Below are positions 42,343 through 51,293 of a stretch of 64,000 bases of DNA, in pieces. Numbering within the stretch: position 1 is the stretch's first letter; each line of letters opens with the position of its first letter. The notes beneath the pieces were generated by a model that searched no databases, had not been told where the DNA came from, and saw only the letters and a program-made list of their open reading frames with translations. Both the position numbers and the translations under genes were made by a program. The DNA is taken from NCBI GenBank assembly GCA_944325735.1, contig CALVBI010000002.1, positions 310,001 through 374,000 of the forward strand, read 5' to 3'. Source of the stretch: Candidatus Gastranaerophilales bacterium (GTDB lineage: Bacteria; Cyanobacteriota; Vampirovibrionia; Gastranaerophilales; Gastranaerophilaceae).

Positions 42343-45138
42343 CTATTTTTTTAAAGTTTCAAAATATTCTTTATTAGCATTAATTGTGTCTTCTGTTGCG
42401 AGTATTGAGTAAGTCGGCTTGCCGGAGAAGACATAATTTGCTGCGTTATAGATATCATCAGCTGTTATCTTGTCAATTTCATCCAATAATTGATTTTCTT
42501 TTGTAATTCCATATGGCGATTCCATACCTTGTATTAGACTCATTATTTTCCCAAATGGAGTGTTATTGGAATTAAGAATACTATTTTTCAAACTTAATTT
42601 TGCATTATTTAATTCTTCATCTGTGACTTTTTCTGTTTTTATTTTTTCAATGTGTCTATTAAAACCGTTAATGGATTTTTGTACGTTGTCAAAACTTTGT
42701 TCGCCAGTTTCTTTATTGTCAGTTGTTGTGCCTATTTTTAAAGTAAATAGACCTATATTATTATTTGTTTCGTAATTTGATCTTACATGGTATGCCAGTT
42801 TTTGTTGTTCTCTAAGGTCAGAGAATAATCTTGATGATGGGTTGCCTCCTAGAATTGTATTTAAAAGTTCTAGAGTAACTCTATCTTTAATGTTTTGATT
42901 AATTTTAAATTTGTATGCTTCAATTATTTCAGCTTGGTTTTTAAAATCTGTATCTGTTAAAACCTTTGTTTCTTCGACAGGTTTGTATACATCTTGTAAT
43001 TCTCTAGTGTGATGAGGTGTAACTGATTTAAATTCTCCAAGAGTATTGAAAAGTACTTTATTTAATTCAGGTTTTCTTTCAAATGGTGCAGAAATAGAGA
43101 GTTCTCCTTTACCATTTTGAATTAGATAATTATAAAGAGCTTTAACATCTTCAATCGTTAAGGATTCCAAATCTTTTAAGATCTCTTCTTTAGAATACCC
43201 AGCTTGCAAGCCTTTATATAACTCATTTGAAAGTTTATCATATGCTGATTTATCAGCAGTTAGTAGAGCTTCTTTAATTTCAGCTTTTGCATGTTCAAAT
43301 TCTTCATTTGTAAATCTTGGATTTTCTATCACTTCTTGCATGCTTTTTAGAGCTTTTTGCATGTCGTCACTGTTGCAGGTAATTGCTGCTGAAATTGTAT
43401 CATAGGCAGTTCCTATTGAACTTTCTATGCCATCTTTTGCTATATCTGTTTTAAATTCTTCTTGATTTTTGAATATTGAACCTTCATCTAAGATTTTATC
43501 AAGCACAAATTCTGCGGACGGTTTGCCATTAAACGTTTTGTCAGTTGTAATTCTGAAGATGATATTTGCATTGTTTGTTTTTGAATTTATTGTTGTAACT
43601 TTGTAATTGTTCGGCATATTATATTCTTTTACAGAAGCCATATTAATTGCTTCTTTTTTAGCTCCTGAAAAAGAAATGTTTTTGTAATTTTGTTTTATAC
43701 TTTCTTCTGTTGCAGATGATGGGTGAATTAGAGTTACTGAAGCTTTATTTATATCTAAATATTTTTTTGCAGCATTTGCAAGATCTTCAGAAGTCATAGA
43801 TTTTACAATGTTTTCAAAATTATTTAAAAAGTTTTCATTGTTTTCTAAAATAGATGTCCCTATTGCATTATTTGTATTAAATGATTTTTCAAACATATTA
43901 GAAAAAGCATTAAGCATCTGTTTTTTTACAATTTGCAATTCATCTTCAGTTGGAGGATTATTTTTAATGTTGCCAATTTCGTTGAAGATTTCTTTTAAAA
44001 CTTTTTCAGAATTTTCGTCAGAGCATTCAGACATAATCATTAATACTCTGCCATCTTTAGGATTTGTGCTGATTTTTTCTTCTTCTGCCCAAGTTCCTGT
44101 ATTATATTGTTTAATTTTTTTATCAATTCTCGAAGTTGCAGATCTTGCAAGAACTCTTGTAATTGCTTCTGCATAAATTCTATCTTTTGTGTTGTCAGAT
44201 GAAGGTCCGTTGAAGCCTACTACAATAGTTGTTGCATTCGCTTTGTCAGAAATTAAATCTTCTCTAATTGTTTTTTGTGTTGGTACAAGTTTTTCTAAGT
44301 GTCTTTTGTCTGTTGGTTGTTTTTTTGATGTAAAATATTTTGAGATAAGTTTCATTGTCTCATCAGGCTTTACATCTCCTGTGATGACTGTTACCATATT
44401 TGCAGGGTAATAATTGTTATTAAAATAGTTTACAACATCTTCTCTTGTTAGATTTGTAATATTATCAGTTGTTCCTCCAATTATATCGGTTGATGTTGTA
44501 TTAATTCCATACAAATTTTTAATCATTTTGTTAATTGCGAGATTTTCAGGATCAGAGGTGATCATGTTAATTTCTGAATTAACAATGCCTTTTTCTTTTT
44601 CTAGTTTTTCTGTAGCAAAAATAGGGGTTTCAAGCATTGAGGCGTGAAGTTTTATTTTTGTTTCTAAATCGCTATCGTTTAAAAGATTTGAACTTATATA
44701 ATAGTTTGTTTCCGCAAAGCCTGTTGATGCATTTGTAGATGCTCCCATTTTATCAACTTGTTTGAAGAAATCTCCTTCTTCCAAACCTTTAGAGCCGTTA
44801 AATAAATTATGCTCAATATAATGACTTATCCCGCGCAATTTATCAGGCTCGTTCATAGAACCTGTGTTAACGTATGTACGAAGAACAGTTTCTCCTTCTT
44901 GTGGAACAATAATTACCTTTTGACCATTTGCAAGTTTATAGCAATAAGCTTTAGTGTCATATGGAAAGTTCATTTCTCCAAGTTTTAAGTAAGCCATAGG
45001 AGTTTTAACCGTATAATCCGGTTGAACGTTAGATAACTTATCTATTTGAGGATTTGTTTGATTTTCGTTCCCTTTAAATACGATTTTTGAATTTCTTTGA
45101 TAATTATTTACACTATTGATTGAATTTATTCTTAACAC
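42343..45138 (-). CDS. M16 family zinc metallopeptidase, two-domain-pair form
   Basis: The 931-residue protein has two M16 units in tandem. The first has the inverted zinc motif HYIEH at 106-110 and a downstream Glu in EKEKGIVNSEI. The second (about 500-900) is the inactive partner with the ASSRLFSDLREQQKLAYHV-type segment. Pitrilysin-like M16 enzymes digest peptides. No signal peptide is seen. The N-terminus instead begins MLRINSINSVNNYQ, ending in IVFKGNE (Phe21-Lys-Gly23), the leader motif noted elsewhere. It is upstream of no obvious partner, and purA lies 55 bp before its start. Confidence 0.88.
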   Translation of the reverse strand: MLRINSINSVNNYQRNSKIVFKGNENQTNPQIDKLSNVQPDYTVKTPMAYLKLGEMNFPYDTKAYCYKLANGQKVIIVPQEGETVLRTYVNTGSMNEPDKLRGISHYIEHNLFNGSKGLEEGDFFKQVDKMGASTNASTGFAETNYYISSNLLNDSDLETKIKLHASMLETPIFATEKLEKEKGIVNSEINMITSDPENLAINKMIKNLYGINTTSTDIIGGTTDNITNLTREDVVNYFNNNYYPANMVTVITGDVKPDETMKLISKYFTSKKQPTDKRHLEKLVPTQKTIREDLISDKANATTIVVGFNGPSSDNTKDRIYAEAITRVLARSATSRIDKKIKQYNTGTWAEEEKISTNPKDGRVLMIMSECSDENSEKVLKEIFNEIGNIKNNPPTEDELQIVKKQMLNAFSNMFEKSFNTNNAIGTSILENNENFLNNFENIVKSMTSEDLANAAKKYLDINKASVTLIHPSSATEESIKQNYKNISFSGAKKEAINMASVKEYNMPNNYKVTTINSKTNNANIIFRITTDKTFNGKPSAEFVLDKILDEGSIFKNQEEFKTDIAKDGIESSIGTAYDTISAAITCNSDDMQKALKSMQEVIENPRFTNEEFEHAKAEIKEALLTADKSAYDKLSNELYKGLQAGYSKEEILKDLESLTIEDVKALYNYLIQNGKGELSISAPFERKPELNKVLFNTLGEFKSVTPHHTRELQDVYKPVEETKVLTDTDFKNQAEIIEAYKFKINQNIKDRVTLELLNTILGGNPSSRLFSDLREQQKLAYHVRSNYETNNNIGLFTLKIGTTTDNKETGEQSFDNVQKSINGFNRHIEKIKTEKVTDEELNNAKLSLKNSILNSNNTPFGKIMSLIQGMESPYGITKENQLLDEIDKITADDIYNAANYVFSGKPTYSILATEDTINANKEYFETLKK

Positions 45139-45193
45139 ATTTATATAAAAACATGAAAATTATAAAAATTGCTATTTATTGAATTCGTGCAAA

Positions 45194-46477
45194 CTATTTT
45201 GTTTTAAAAATAGTTTGTTCTCTGTCTGGTCCTACACTAACGATAGAGATAGGAACTTCAAGCAATTCTTCTAATCTTGCAAGATATTTTTTTGCATTTT
45301 CAGGTAGTTTTTCGTATTCTGTAATTCCTGTGATATCTTGTCCCCAGCCTTTGTGAGTTTCATAAACAGGTTCTAAATATTTGTGGATAAATACATCTGT
45401 TGGGTAACTTGTGTAGATTTTACCATTTCTAGTATCTTTATATGCTGTACACAATTTAATTTCATCAAAGCTGTCAAATACATCAATTTTTGTAAGTGCA
45501 ATTGACGTTAAGCCACCTACTAATACTGCATATTTCATTGTTACGGCATCGAACCAGCCACAGCGTCTAGCTCTACCTGTTGTAACTCCGTATTCATGTC
45601 CGATTTCTCTGATTTTATCACCTGTTTCATCTGTAAGTTCTGTGACAAACGGACCTTCTCCTACACGTGTTACATATGCTTTTGCAACACCTATAACTTC
45701 ATCAATCATAGTCGGGCCATAACCTGAACCTGTTGCAGCACCGCCTCCTATTGGGTTCGATGATGTTACAAAAGGATATGTGCCATAATCAATATCAAGC
45801 ATTACTCCTTGAGCACCTTCAAATAGGACAGCTTTCTTTTCTCGTTTTGCGTCTTCTAAAACTTTTTGCCAATCAAAACATACGTAAGGTCTGAATATTT
45901 CTGCATATTTTTTGCATAATTCAAGAACTTCTTCTTTTGAATATGTTTTTAATCCGTATACTTCTTTTAATGTTTTGTTTTTTAAAGGAAGTATTATATC
46001 TAATTTTTCAGAAAGAGCTTCTTCAGAATACAAATCTTCGATTTTTAAACCGATTCTAGCCATTTTATCTGTGTAAGTAGGCCCTATACCTTTTTTAGTT
46101 GTACCGATTTTTCCTTTTTTAGCTGTACTTTCAGAGTATCCGTCAACCTCTGTATGATAAGGCATTGTAATTGATGCTAGCGGATTGATTTTAAGTCCTG
46201 AAACGTCAATGCCTTCATCTATTAAACCTTTTATTTCTTCTTCAAAATATTCAGGTAGAATAACTGTTCCGGCACCGATAAAGCAAGTTTTTCCTTTATA
46301 TAAAATTCCAGATGGAATTAAATGAAATTTAAACGTTTTGTTGTGTGCAACAACAGTATGGCCTGCGTTGCATCCCCCTTGGTATCTAATGATTAAATCT
46401 GCATCTTGTGCTAATAAATCAGTAATTTTGGCTTTACCTTCATCGCCCCATTGTGCGCCTACTACAACCTTATTCAT
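45194..46477 (-). CDS. purA: adenylosuccinate synthetase
   Basis: PurA joins IMP and aspartate using GTP in AMP synthesis. The 427-residue protein has the GAQWGDEGKAKITD P-loop at the start, GGCNAGHTV, the GTTKKGIGPTYTDK segment, EGAQGVMLDIDYGTYPFVTSSNP and TGRARRCGWFD. The length and all key motifs are normal. It is preceded by a CTTTCTTG-rich stretch whose minus-strand sequence gives AAGGATTAAGGG as a ribosome-binding site. Confidence 0.97.
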   Translation of the reverse strand: MNKVVVGAQWGDEGKAKITDLLAQDADLIIRYQGGCNAGHTVVAHNKTFKFHLIPSGILYKGKTCFIGAGTVILPEYFEEEIKGLIDEGIDVSGLKINPLASITMPYHTEVDGYSESTAKKGKIGTTKKGIGPTYTDKMARIGLKIEDLYSEEALSEKLDIILPLKNKTLKEVYGLKTYSKEEVLELCKKYAEIFRPYVCFDWQKVLEDAKREKKAVLFEGAQGVMLDIDYGTYPFVTSSNPIGGGAATGSGYGPTMIDEVIGVAKAYVTRVGEGPFVTELTDETGDKIREIGHEYGVTTGRARRCGWFDAVTMKYAVLVGGLTSIALTKIDVFDSFDEIKLCTAYKDTRNGKIYTSYPTDVFIHKYLEPVYETHKGWGQDITGITEYEKLPENAKKYLARLEELLEVPISIVSVGPDREQTIFKTK

Positions 46478-46549
46478 ATCCCTTAATCCTTTCTTGAAAA
46501 ATAGGTTTATTACTTATTTATTTTAGCACAAAGATAGCATTAAGTGAAT

Positions 46550-47245
46550 TTAAATTTTTAAGCTTTTCCAGTATGGTTTTGACTTGTCTTGCGGGTTAAT
46601 ATTTTGTTGAGCATATTTATAGCATCCATATGAATATGTATCATCAGAATTACAAGTTTCTACATTCCAGTACCCTGTATCATAAATAAATATGTCATAT
46701 CCAAATCTATTAGGTCCTTTAAATGCTCCATTAGTGTCAAAAATTACTTTTATTCCATCATGCACCCCATGTGCTTGGAATTTCATTAAAGAAACAGATG
46801 TTCCATCATTTAAAATATACTTTTGTTCTAGATTATAAACGAAAAGTGGATAAACTTGTTTTCCTGTAAGAAAACCATATACTGGTTTTAAATTTGCATT
46901 ATGCGTTATAGAATCAGCTCCAATACTGAATGTTTTCAGATTGTATGTGTGACCTATGTTTAATTTGGAAGAAAATGTTTCATTCATTTCATTTCTTAAT
47001 TCATTTGGAATTGTTCCGTTTATATTTTCATTTGACTTTTTAGTCAGTAAATCATCCATTGCATATTCAGTTACTGTAGATATGACGGCATTTTCAATTG
47101 TTGATGATGCTTTTTTAAATCTATTTTCAAGTTCAATTTTTTTGTATGATGATATTATTGCAGGTAAAGTCATTGCAGCAATTATACCGATAATCCCAAG
47201 TGTAATTAATATTTCTGCAAGAGTAAAACCAGTAAATTTATTCAT
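46550..47245 (-). CDS. type IV prepilin-like protein
   Basis: This 231-residue prepilin-like protein starts MNKFTG then FTLAEILITLGIIGIIAAM, with Phe +1 and Glu +5 for prepilin peptidase. A GPNRFGYDIFIYDTG segment near the C-terminus matches other pilin-like proteins of the window. The frame is open upstream to 47275, but the signal argues for ATG 47245 (GGAA nearby). A ten-base poly-C tract on its strand lies 86-95 bases upstream of this start. Confidence 0.83.
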   Translation of the reverse strand: MNKFTGFTLAEILITLGIIGIIAAMTLPAIISSYKKIELENRFKKASSTIENAVISTVTEYAMDDLLTKKSNENINGTIPNELRNEMNETFSSKLNIGHTYNLKTFSIGADSITHNANLKPVYGFLTGKQVYPLFVYNLEQKYILNDGTSVSLMKFQAHGVHDGIKVIFDTNGAFKGPNRFGYDIFIYDTGYWNVETCNSDDTYSYGCYKYAQQNINPQDKSKPYWKSLKI

Positions 47246-47585
47246 ATGATGTTCCATATCACAATTATGGCACATGTTTTTAATAAAGTAAATATGTGTA
47301 TTAGAATCTCTTGCTATACTTGTGTTTTGCGGGGGGGGGGCACTCTCAAAGCATTGTTATATCTCATTTTAGAACTCCTATTATTGCTTCCAACATCTTT
47401 ATTATTTGTTATTTATAGATTTTTGTCAAGTTTTGAGTGCTATAATTTAAGTTTTTTTTATATGATTAAATTTTCTAAGAATAATTTGGAGGATGCATCA
47501 TACAAAGAGGTTTGAGCCCAGCCAAGTTGGGTGTGAGTATCTGGAACAAATTTTTGTTTGAAATATATAAAAAGCTCAAATTTTT
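47246..47585 (+). other. intergenic region with a poly-G tract and a possible decayed prepilin
   Basis: This 340-base stretch lies between the prepilin and etfA. It holds ten G at 47331-47340. A plus-strand frame from ATG 47294 reads about 12 residues, then RGGG, then a hydrophobic run YLILELLLLLP with Glu at the fifth place, and ends at 47515. Its layout mirrors the phase-variable prepilin at 39732, but the sequence is too short and diverged to call a working gene. A short CCCAG/TTGGG hairpin occurs at 47518-47533. Confidence 0.4.
47331..47340 (+). repeat. ten-base poly-G tract upstream of a prepilin gene
   Basis: Exactly ten G in an AT-rich region, preceded by TTTTGC. This closely resembles the tract at 39760-39769, which is also preceded by GC. 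Confidence 0.9.
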
Positions 47586-48578
47586 TTATGTATTTTGAAA
47601 AATATCAGTAAGTTTTGGTAATATTTCAAAAGCATCTCCGACAATTCCGCAGTCGCAATGTTCAAAAATCGGAGCTTTTTCATCTGTATTGATTGCTATA
47701 ATTTTGTCACTGTCTTGCATTCCGACAATATGTTGTATTGCTCCTGATATTCCGCAAGCTATATAGAGTTTTGGAGTGACAGTTTTTCCTGTTTGTCCGA
47801 TTTGAATATCTGCTGATGCAAGTCCCATATCTACTGCGCCTCTGCTAGCCCCGACACAGGCTCCTATGCTTTCTGCAAAGTTTTTTAATAGTGCAAATCC
47901 TGCTTCATTTTTTAGCCCTTTGCCCCCTGCTACGATTATTTCTGCGCTATCAAGTTCATTAATTGTTGTGTTTAGTCCTTTTACAAATTCAATAAATTCA
48001 ATTCTTTTTTCAATATTTTCAATTTCAGGTTTTATGTAGATAAATTTTGTATCTTTAACAATATTTTCTGGAGCCGGCTTGAATACTTTAGGTCTTACTG
48101 TTGCCATTTGAGGTAATCTTTTGCATAAAATTGTAGCCATTAATTTGCCACCAAATGTTGGACGAGTAGCTGCAAGTTGTCCGTTTTCGTTTATATCAAG
48201 TCCTATGCAATCAGCTGTAAGTCCTGTGTGTAAAGATGCAGATATTCTAGGTGCAATATCTCTACCTTGTGTTGTAGCTCCAATTAACATAATATCCGGT
48301 TTAATTTCATTTATAATATCTATTGCAACTTTTGAATATAATTCTGTTGAATAATGAGTAAAGCTGTCATCTTCTGCGATGTAGACATAGTTAAATCCTG
48401 AATTGATAAATGCTTCTTTAAAACTTTCTGAAAGTCCTCTTTTGCAAATTAAAAGAGCTGATACATCTGCATTGTTCAATTTTTTTGAAAGCTCTTGAGC
48501 TTTGTAAGCAAGTTCAAACAGCACTGTGTGGAGGAAGTTATCTTTTGTAACTTCTGCGTATAACAAAATATTACTCAT
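47586..48578 (-). CDS. etfA: electron transfer flavoprotein alpha subunit
   Basis: This 330-residue protein has the EtfA C-terminal FAD domain: GGKGLKNEAGF, then GASRGAVDMGLASADIQIGQTGKTVTPKLYIACGISG. The last part, NTDEKAPIFEHCDCGIVGDAFEILP, is characteristic. With EtfB it carries electrons between dehydrogenases and a partner, and in anaerobes it may bifurcate electrons. It overlaps the end of etfB by 8 bp and is last in a four-gene operon. Confidence 0.93.
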   Translation of the reverse strand: MSNILLYAEVTKDNFLHTVLFELAYKAQELSKKLNNADVSALLICKRGLSESFKEAFINSGFNYVYIAEDDSFTHYSTELYSKVAIDIINEIKPDIMLIGATTQGRDIAPRISASLHTGLTADCIGLDINENGQLAATRPTFGGKLMATILCKRLPQMATVRPKVFKPAPENIVKDTKFIYIKPEIENIEKRIEFIEFVKGLNTTINELDSAEIIVAGGKGLKNEAGFALLKNFAESIGACVGASRGAVDMGLASADIQIGQTGKTVTPKLYIACGISGAIQHIVGMQDSDKIIAINTDEKAPIFEHCDCGIVGDAFEILPKLTDIFQNT

Positions 48579-49356
48579 TATTTAATCCTCCAAATTCTTT
48601 TATTTTTAATGCTAATGTATCGCAATCTTTGCAGATTTCGCATTCGCCTCTTGAATTAGTTGGTCTAAATGCTTTGCTGACATATGTTGGGGAACCTTTT
48701 ATTCCGACATCATCAGGAGTTAAGCCAATATCTTCCATTGAATATACTGTGATATTTGCTTGTTGTGCTTTTATAATACCGTTTATTTTTGGTCTTGTAG
48801 GTTCATAAGTCCCTTTTAAAACACATACTAGTGCCGGCAGATTAACTCTTAATGTTTCAAAACCTTCTTCAATTTCTCTTGTTGCATAAATACATTTGCC
48901 GTCACATTTATCTAAATCTTTTACGTATGTAATTTGTGGAATTTCAAGATGAGATGCAATGCTTGGTCCAGTTTGGGCTGTATCGCCATCAATTGCAAAT
49001 TGTCCGCATATTATTAAATCGAAATCATTTAGTTTAGATTTGATTGCTGCTGCAATTGTTTTACCTGTTGCATAAGTGTCAGCACCTGCGAATTTTCTGT
49101 CTGAAATTAATACACCTTTATCACAGCCTATTGCAATTGCTTTTTTGAGCATATCTACAGCTTGTAAAGGACCCATTGTAAGTGCTGTGATTTCAACATT
49201 TTCTAAACTTCTTTTTAGTTTAAGAGCTTCTTCCAAAGCGTATACATCAAAAGGGTTGATGACACTTTCGACACCTTCCCTTTGAATAGTATTATTTTCA
49301 GTCCACTTGATATCTGTAGTATCTGGGACTTGTTTTATGCAAACAAGTATTTTCAT
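48571..49356 (-). CDS. etfB: electron transfer flavoprotein beta subunit
   Basis: EtfB of 261 residues starts MKILVCIKQVPDTTDIKW and has SVINPFDVYALEEALKLK, the DLIICGQFAIDGDTAQTGPSIASHL signature and a C-terminal recognition-loop region. It pairs with EtfA. The C-terminal third holds an added CEICKDCDTL stretch with three cysteines. It lies 9 bp after a small Cys protein and upstream of etfA. Confidence 0.93.
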   Translation of the reverse strand: MKILVCIKQVPDTTDIKWTENNTIQREGVESVINPFDVYALEEALKLKRSLENVEITALTMGPLQAVDMLKKAIAIGCDKGVLISDRKFAGADTYATGKTIAAAIKSKLNDFDLIICGQFAIDGDTAQTGPSIASHLEIPQITYVKDLDKCDGKCIYATREIEEGFETLRVNLPALVCVLKGTYEPTRPKINGIIKAQQANITVYSMEDIGLTPDDVGIKGSPTYVSKAFRPTNSRGECEICKDCDTLALKIKEFGGLNNE

Positions 49357-49365
49357 ATAAAATCC

Positions 49366-49548
49366 TTATCTGTGTTGTTGAGTCGCTTTTTGTCTAGCGT
49401 TTGTTTCTAATAAAGCATTGTATGCCAACATGTACATTGAACATTTTCTAACACTTGGAACGTACCAAGCGCAACTTTCTAGTGTACAAACTTTGTCGAT
49501 ATCAGAGCCTGCGCTCATAAGCGGGCAATATGGAATATCTTTAGCCAT
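49366..49548 (-). CDS. small four-cysteine protein in electron-transfer operon
   Basis: This 60-residue protein has cysteines at 8, 21, 26 and 36 (PYCPLMSAG, VCTLESCAWY, KCSMYML). The spacing would suit binding of metal or an Fe-S cluster. I recall similar small proteins in anaerobes but no assigned function. It sits between the NfnA-like reductase and etfB, so it may take part in electron transfer or assembly. Confidence 0.7.
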   Translation of the reverse strand: MAKDIPYCPLMSAGSDIDKVCTLESCAWYVPSVRKCSMYMLAYNALLETNARQKATQQHR

Positions 49549-49564
49549 TTTATTTTCTCCTTAT

Positions 49565-50413
49565 TTATTTAGATATTTTTTCTGCTTGTTTTAACAAGTT
49601 GCAATTTTCATCGCGTTTTCTTTCCTGATCTTTATAAATTTTAGTTCTGTTAATTACTTCATCAAAGTCAATTTTATGAGCATCAAAATCAGGTCCGTCT
49701 ACACATGCAAATTTAGTTTCTCCGCCAACAGTTACTCTGCAAGCTCCGCACATACCTGTACCGTCTACCATAATTGGGTTCATACTTGCTTCAGTATAAA
49801 TCCCTTTGTCGCGAGTTAAATCCGCCACTGCTCTCATCATTGGCATAGGTCCTACAGCGATTGCATAGTCAACTTTTTCTTGATTCATAATTCTTTCAAG
49901 AACTTGGGTTACAAAACCTTTTTCACCTAATGTACCATCATCTGTTGTGATAAATAGTTCAGTACAAGCATCTTTCATTTTATCTTGCCAGAAAATTAAA
50001 TCTTTATTTCTTGCACCCATAATCATATATACTTTGTTACCTGCTTCTTTAAAAGCTTTAGCAATTAAGTAACATGGAGCTGCACCGTATCCGCCTGCTA
50101 AGCATACTACTGTACCATATTTTTTAATATGTGTTGGTTGCCCAAGTGGTCCAACTATATCATGAATTTCATCCCCGGCATTTAATGCTGCAAGTTGTTT
50201 TGTAGAATATCCGACAGCCATAAATACAAGAGTTAATTCTCCTTTTTCTTTGTTAACGTCTGCGATTGTAAGAGGAACTCTTTCGCTGTTTGCAGTTGCT
50301 CTAAATATTATAAATTGACCTGCTTTAGCGTTTCTTACAACATAAGGTGCATCAATTGTTATTTCATATTGGTTAGGACAAAGCTCTTTTTTGGATAATA
50401 TTTTATATCCCAT
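49565..50413 (-). CDS. NfnA-like FAD/NAD(P)-binding ferredoxin reductase subunit
   Basis: The 282-residue protein of the ferredoxin-NADP reductase/dihydroorotate dehydrogenase electron-transfer family has a beta-barrel FAD domain (ITIDAPYVVRNAKAGQFIIF), a nucleotide domain (CLAGGYGAAPCYLIAKA) and a C-terminal [2Fe-2S] site (GTGMCGACRVTV, KFACVDGP). This matches NfnA/SudB. The usual NfnB subunit is not adjacent; etfB and etfA follow instead. ATG 50413 is the start, with GAAGGAG just before. Confidence 0.85.
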   Translation of the reverse strand: MGYKILSKKELCPNQYEITIDAPYVVRNAKAGQFIIFRATANSERVPLTIADVNKEKGELTLVFMAVGYSTKQLAALNAGDEIHDIVGPLGQPTHIKKYGTVVCLAGGYGAAPCYLIAKAFKEAGNKVYMIMGARNKDLIFWQDKMKDACTELFITTDDGTLGEKGFVTQVLERIMNQEKVDYAIAVGPMPMMRAVADLTRDKGIYTEASMNPIMVDGTGMCGACRVTVGGETKFACVDGPDFDAHKIDFDEVINRTKIYKDQERKRDENCNLLKQAEKISK

Positions 50414-50483
50414 AATTTTCTCCTTCTTATATATTGTCATTATACTATAAAATGTGAAAATAAGGGAAATTTTTTAAGGAATA

Positions 50484-51215
50484 TTATGGTAAATTTTTAA
50501 AATAATTTTCTTCAGTTAGAGCTTTGTAAGTGCATCCTGTTCCATTTGAACCATATGTATTATTTTTGGTGCAGTTATTGCTTTTATAATATGAGTCTAT
50601 CCCTCCTGATGGTATTAATTTGCCAGTTTTTGGATTAATTTCAAAAACAAAGAAATCATGTCCCAGTGCATTAGGTTTTTTATTAATGCCATTTACGTCT
50701 ACTGTTAAAATAAATCTATCAGGTATACAAGTTCCCATATCAAATACAATTAGCATTGAATCATTTGATGTTATTATTCCATCATCTAAGCAAGCTGTGA
50801 AAGCTCCTGTCCCGTTAATTGTATTATTTTTTGTATAATTTTTGTATTCTTTAATTCTTTTTATGTAATCATCAAATCCCATAATATTAAGACTTTTACA
50901 TTCATATCTCAGACAATGTGCTTGACCTTTAAAATATTTAGAATATATATCAAGAAAACTATTTTTTCCGTCATATGAAGTTGAGTAGTTTGTAGGATTA
51001 GGTATTTGTTGTTCATCTTCTATAAATTGTTCAAGTGCTTGACTCATAATTGAATAGGACTTTTTTAATTGTGATTCTAATATCTTTCCTCTTATATTTT
51101 TAACAAGAGAGGGAATTGTCATTGCTGCTACAACTCCAATAATACCTATTGTTAAAAGTGTTTCTGCTAATGTGAAAGCTGATGAAATTGAATTTTTATT
51201 TTTCTTTGTTAACAA
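50484..51215 (-). CDS. type IV prepilin-like protein with TTG start
   Basis: The 243-residue protein has a 13-residue basic leader (LTKKNKNSISSA) before FTLAETLLTIGIIGVVAAM. The C-terminal half carries NKKPNALGHDFFVFEINP, like other pilins here, and several cysteines. The start is TTG at 51215 with AGAGG eight bases before it; that ribosome-binding site forms part of the GGTATTAAT element shared with the divergent XRE gene. Expression may thus be set by that regulator. Confidence 0.8.
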   Translation of the reverse strand: MLTKKNKNSISSAFTLAETLLTIGIIGVVAAMTIPSLVKNIRGKILESQLKKSYSIMSQALEQFIEDEQQIPNPTNYSTSYDGKNSFLDIYSKYFKGQAHCLRYECKSLNIMGFDDYIKRIKEYKNYTKNNTINGTGAFTACLDDGIITSNDSMLIVFDMGTCIPDRFILTVDVNGINKKPNALGHDFFVFEINPKTGKLIPSGGIDSYYKSNNCTKNNTYGSNGTGCTYKALTEENYFKNLP

Positions 51216-51216
51216 T

Positions 51217-51290
51217 ATTAATACCTCTATAGTGAATTATATTATTACATGTTGGTATTAATGTCAAGGTATTAATAAAGAGGTATTAAT
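51217..51290. promoter_or_regulatory. GGTATTAAT repeats between a prepilin and an XRE regulator
   Basis: Three direct GGTATTAAT copies begin at 51254, 51268 and 51282, exactly 14 bp apart. One inverted copy is at 51217-51225. A near copy (GATATTAAT) begins at 51297 within the XRE start. The outer copies extend to AGAGGTATTAATAT and contain the ribosome-binding site of each divergent gene. This fits operator sites, probably of the XRE protein. Confidence 0.6.
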
Positions 51291-51293
51291 ATA

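Noticed and set aside
47493-47560. Small plus-strand frame beginning at an ATG right after GGAGG
   Set aside because: The ribosome-binding site abuts the ATG with no spacer, and the 22-residue product shows no recognisable feature.
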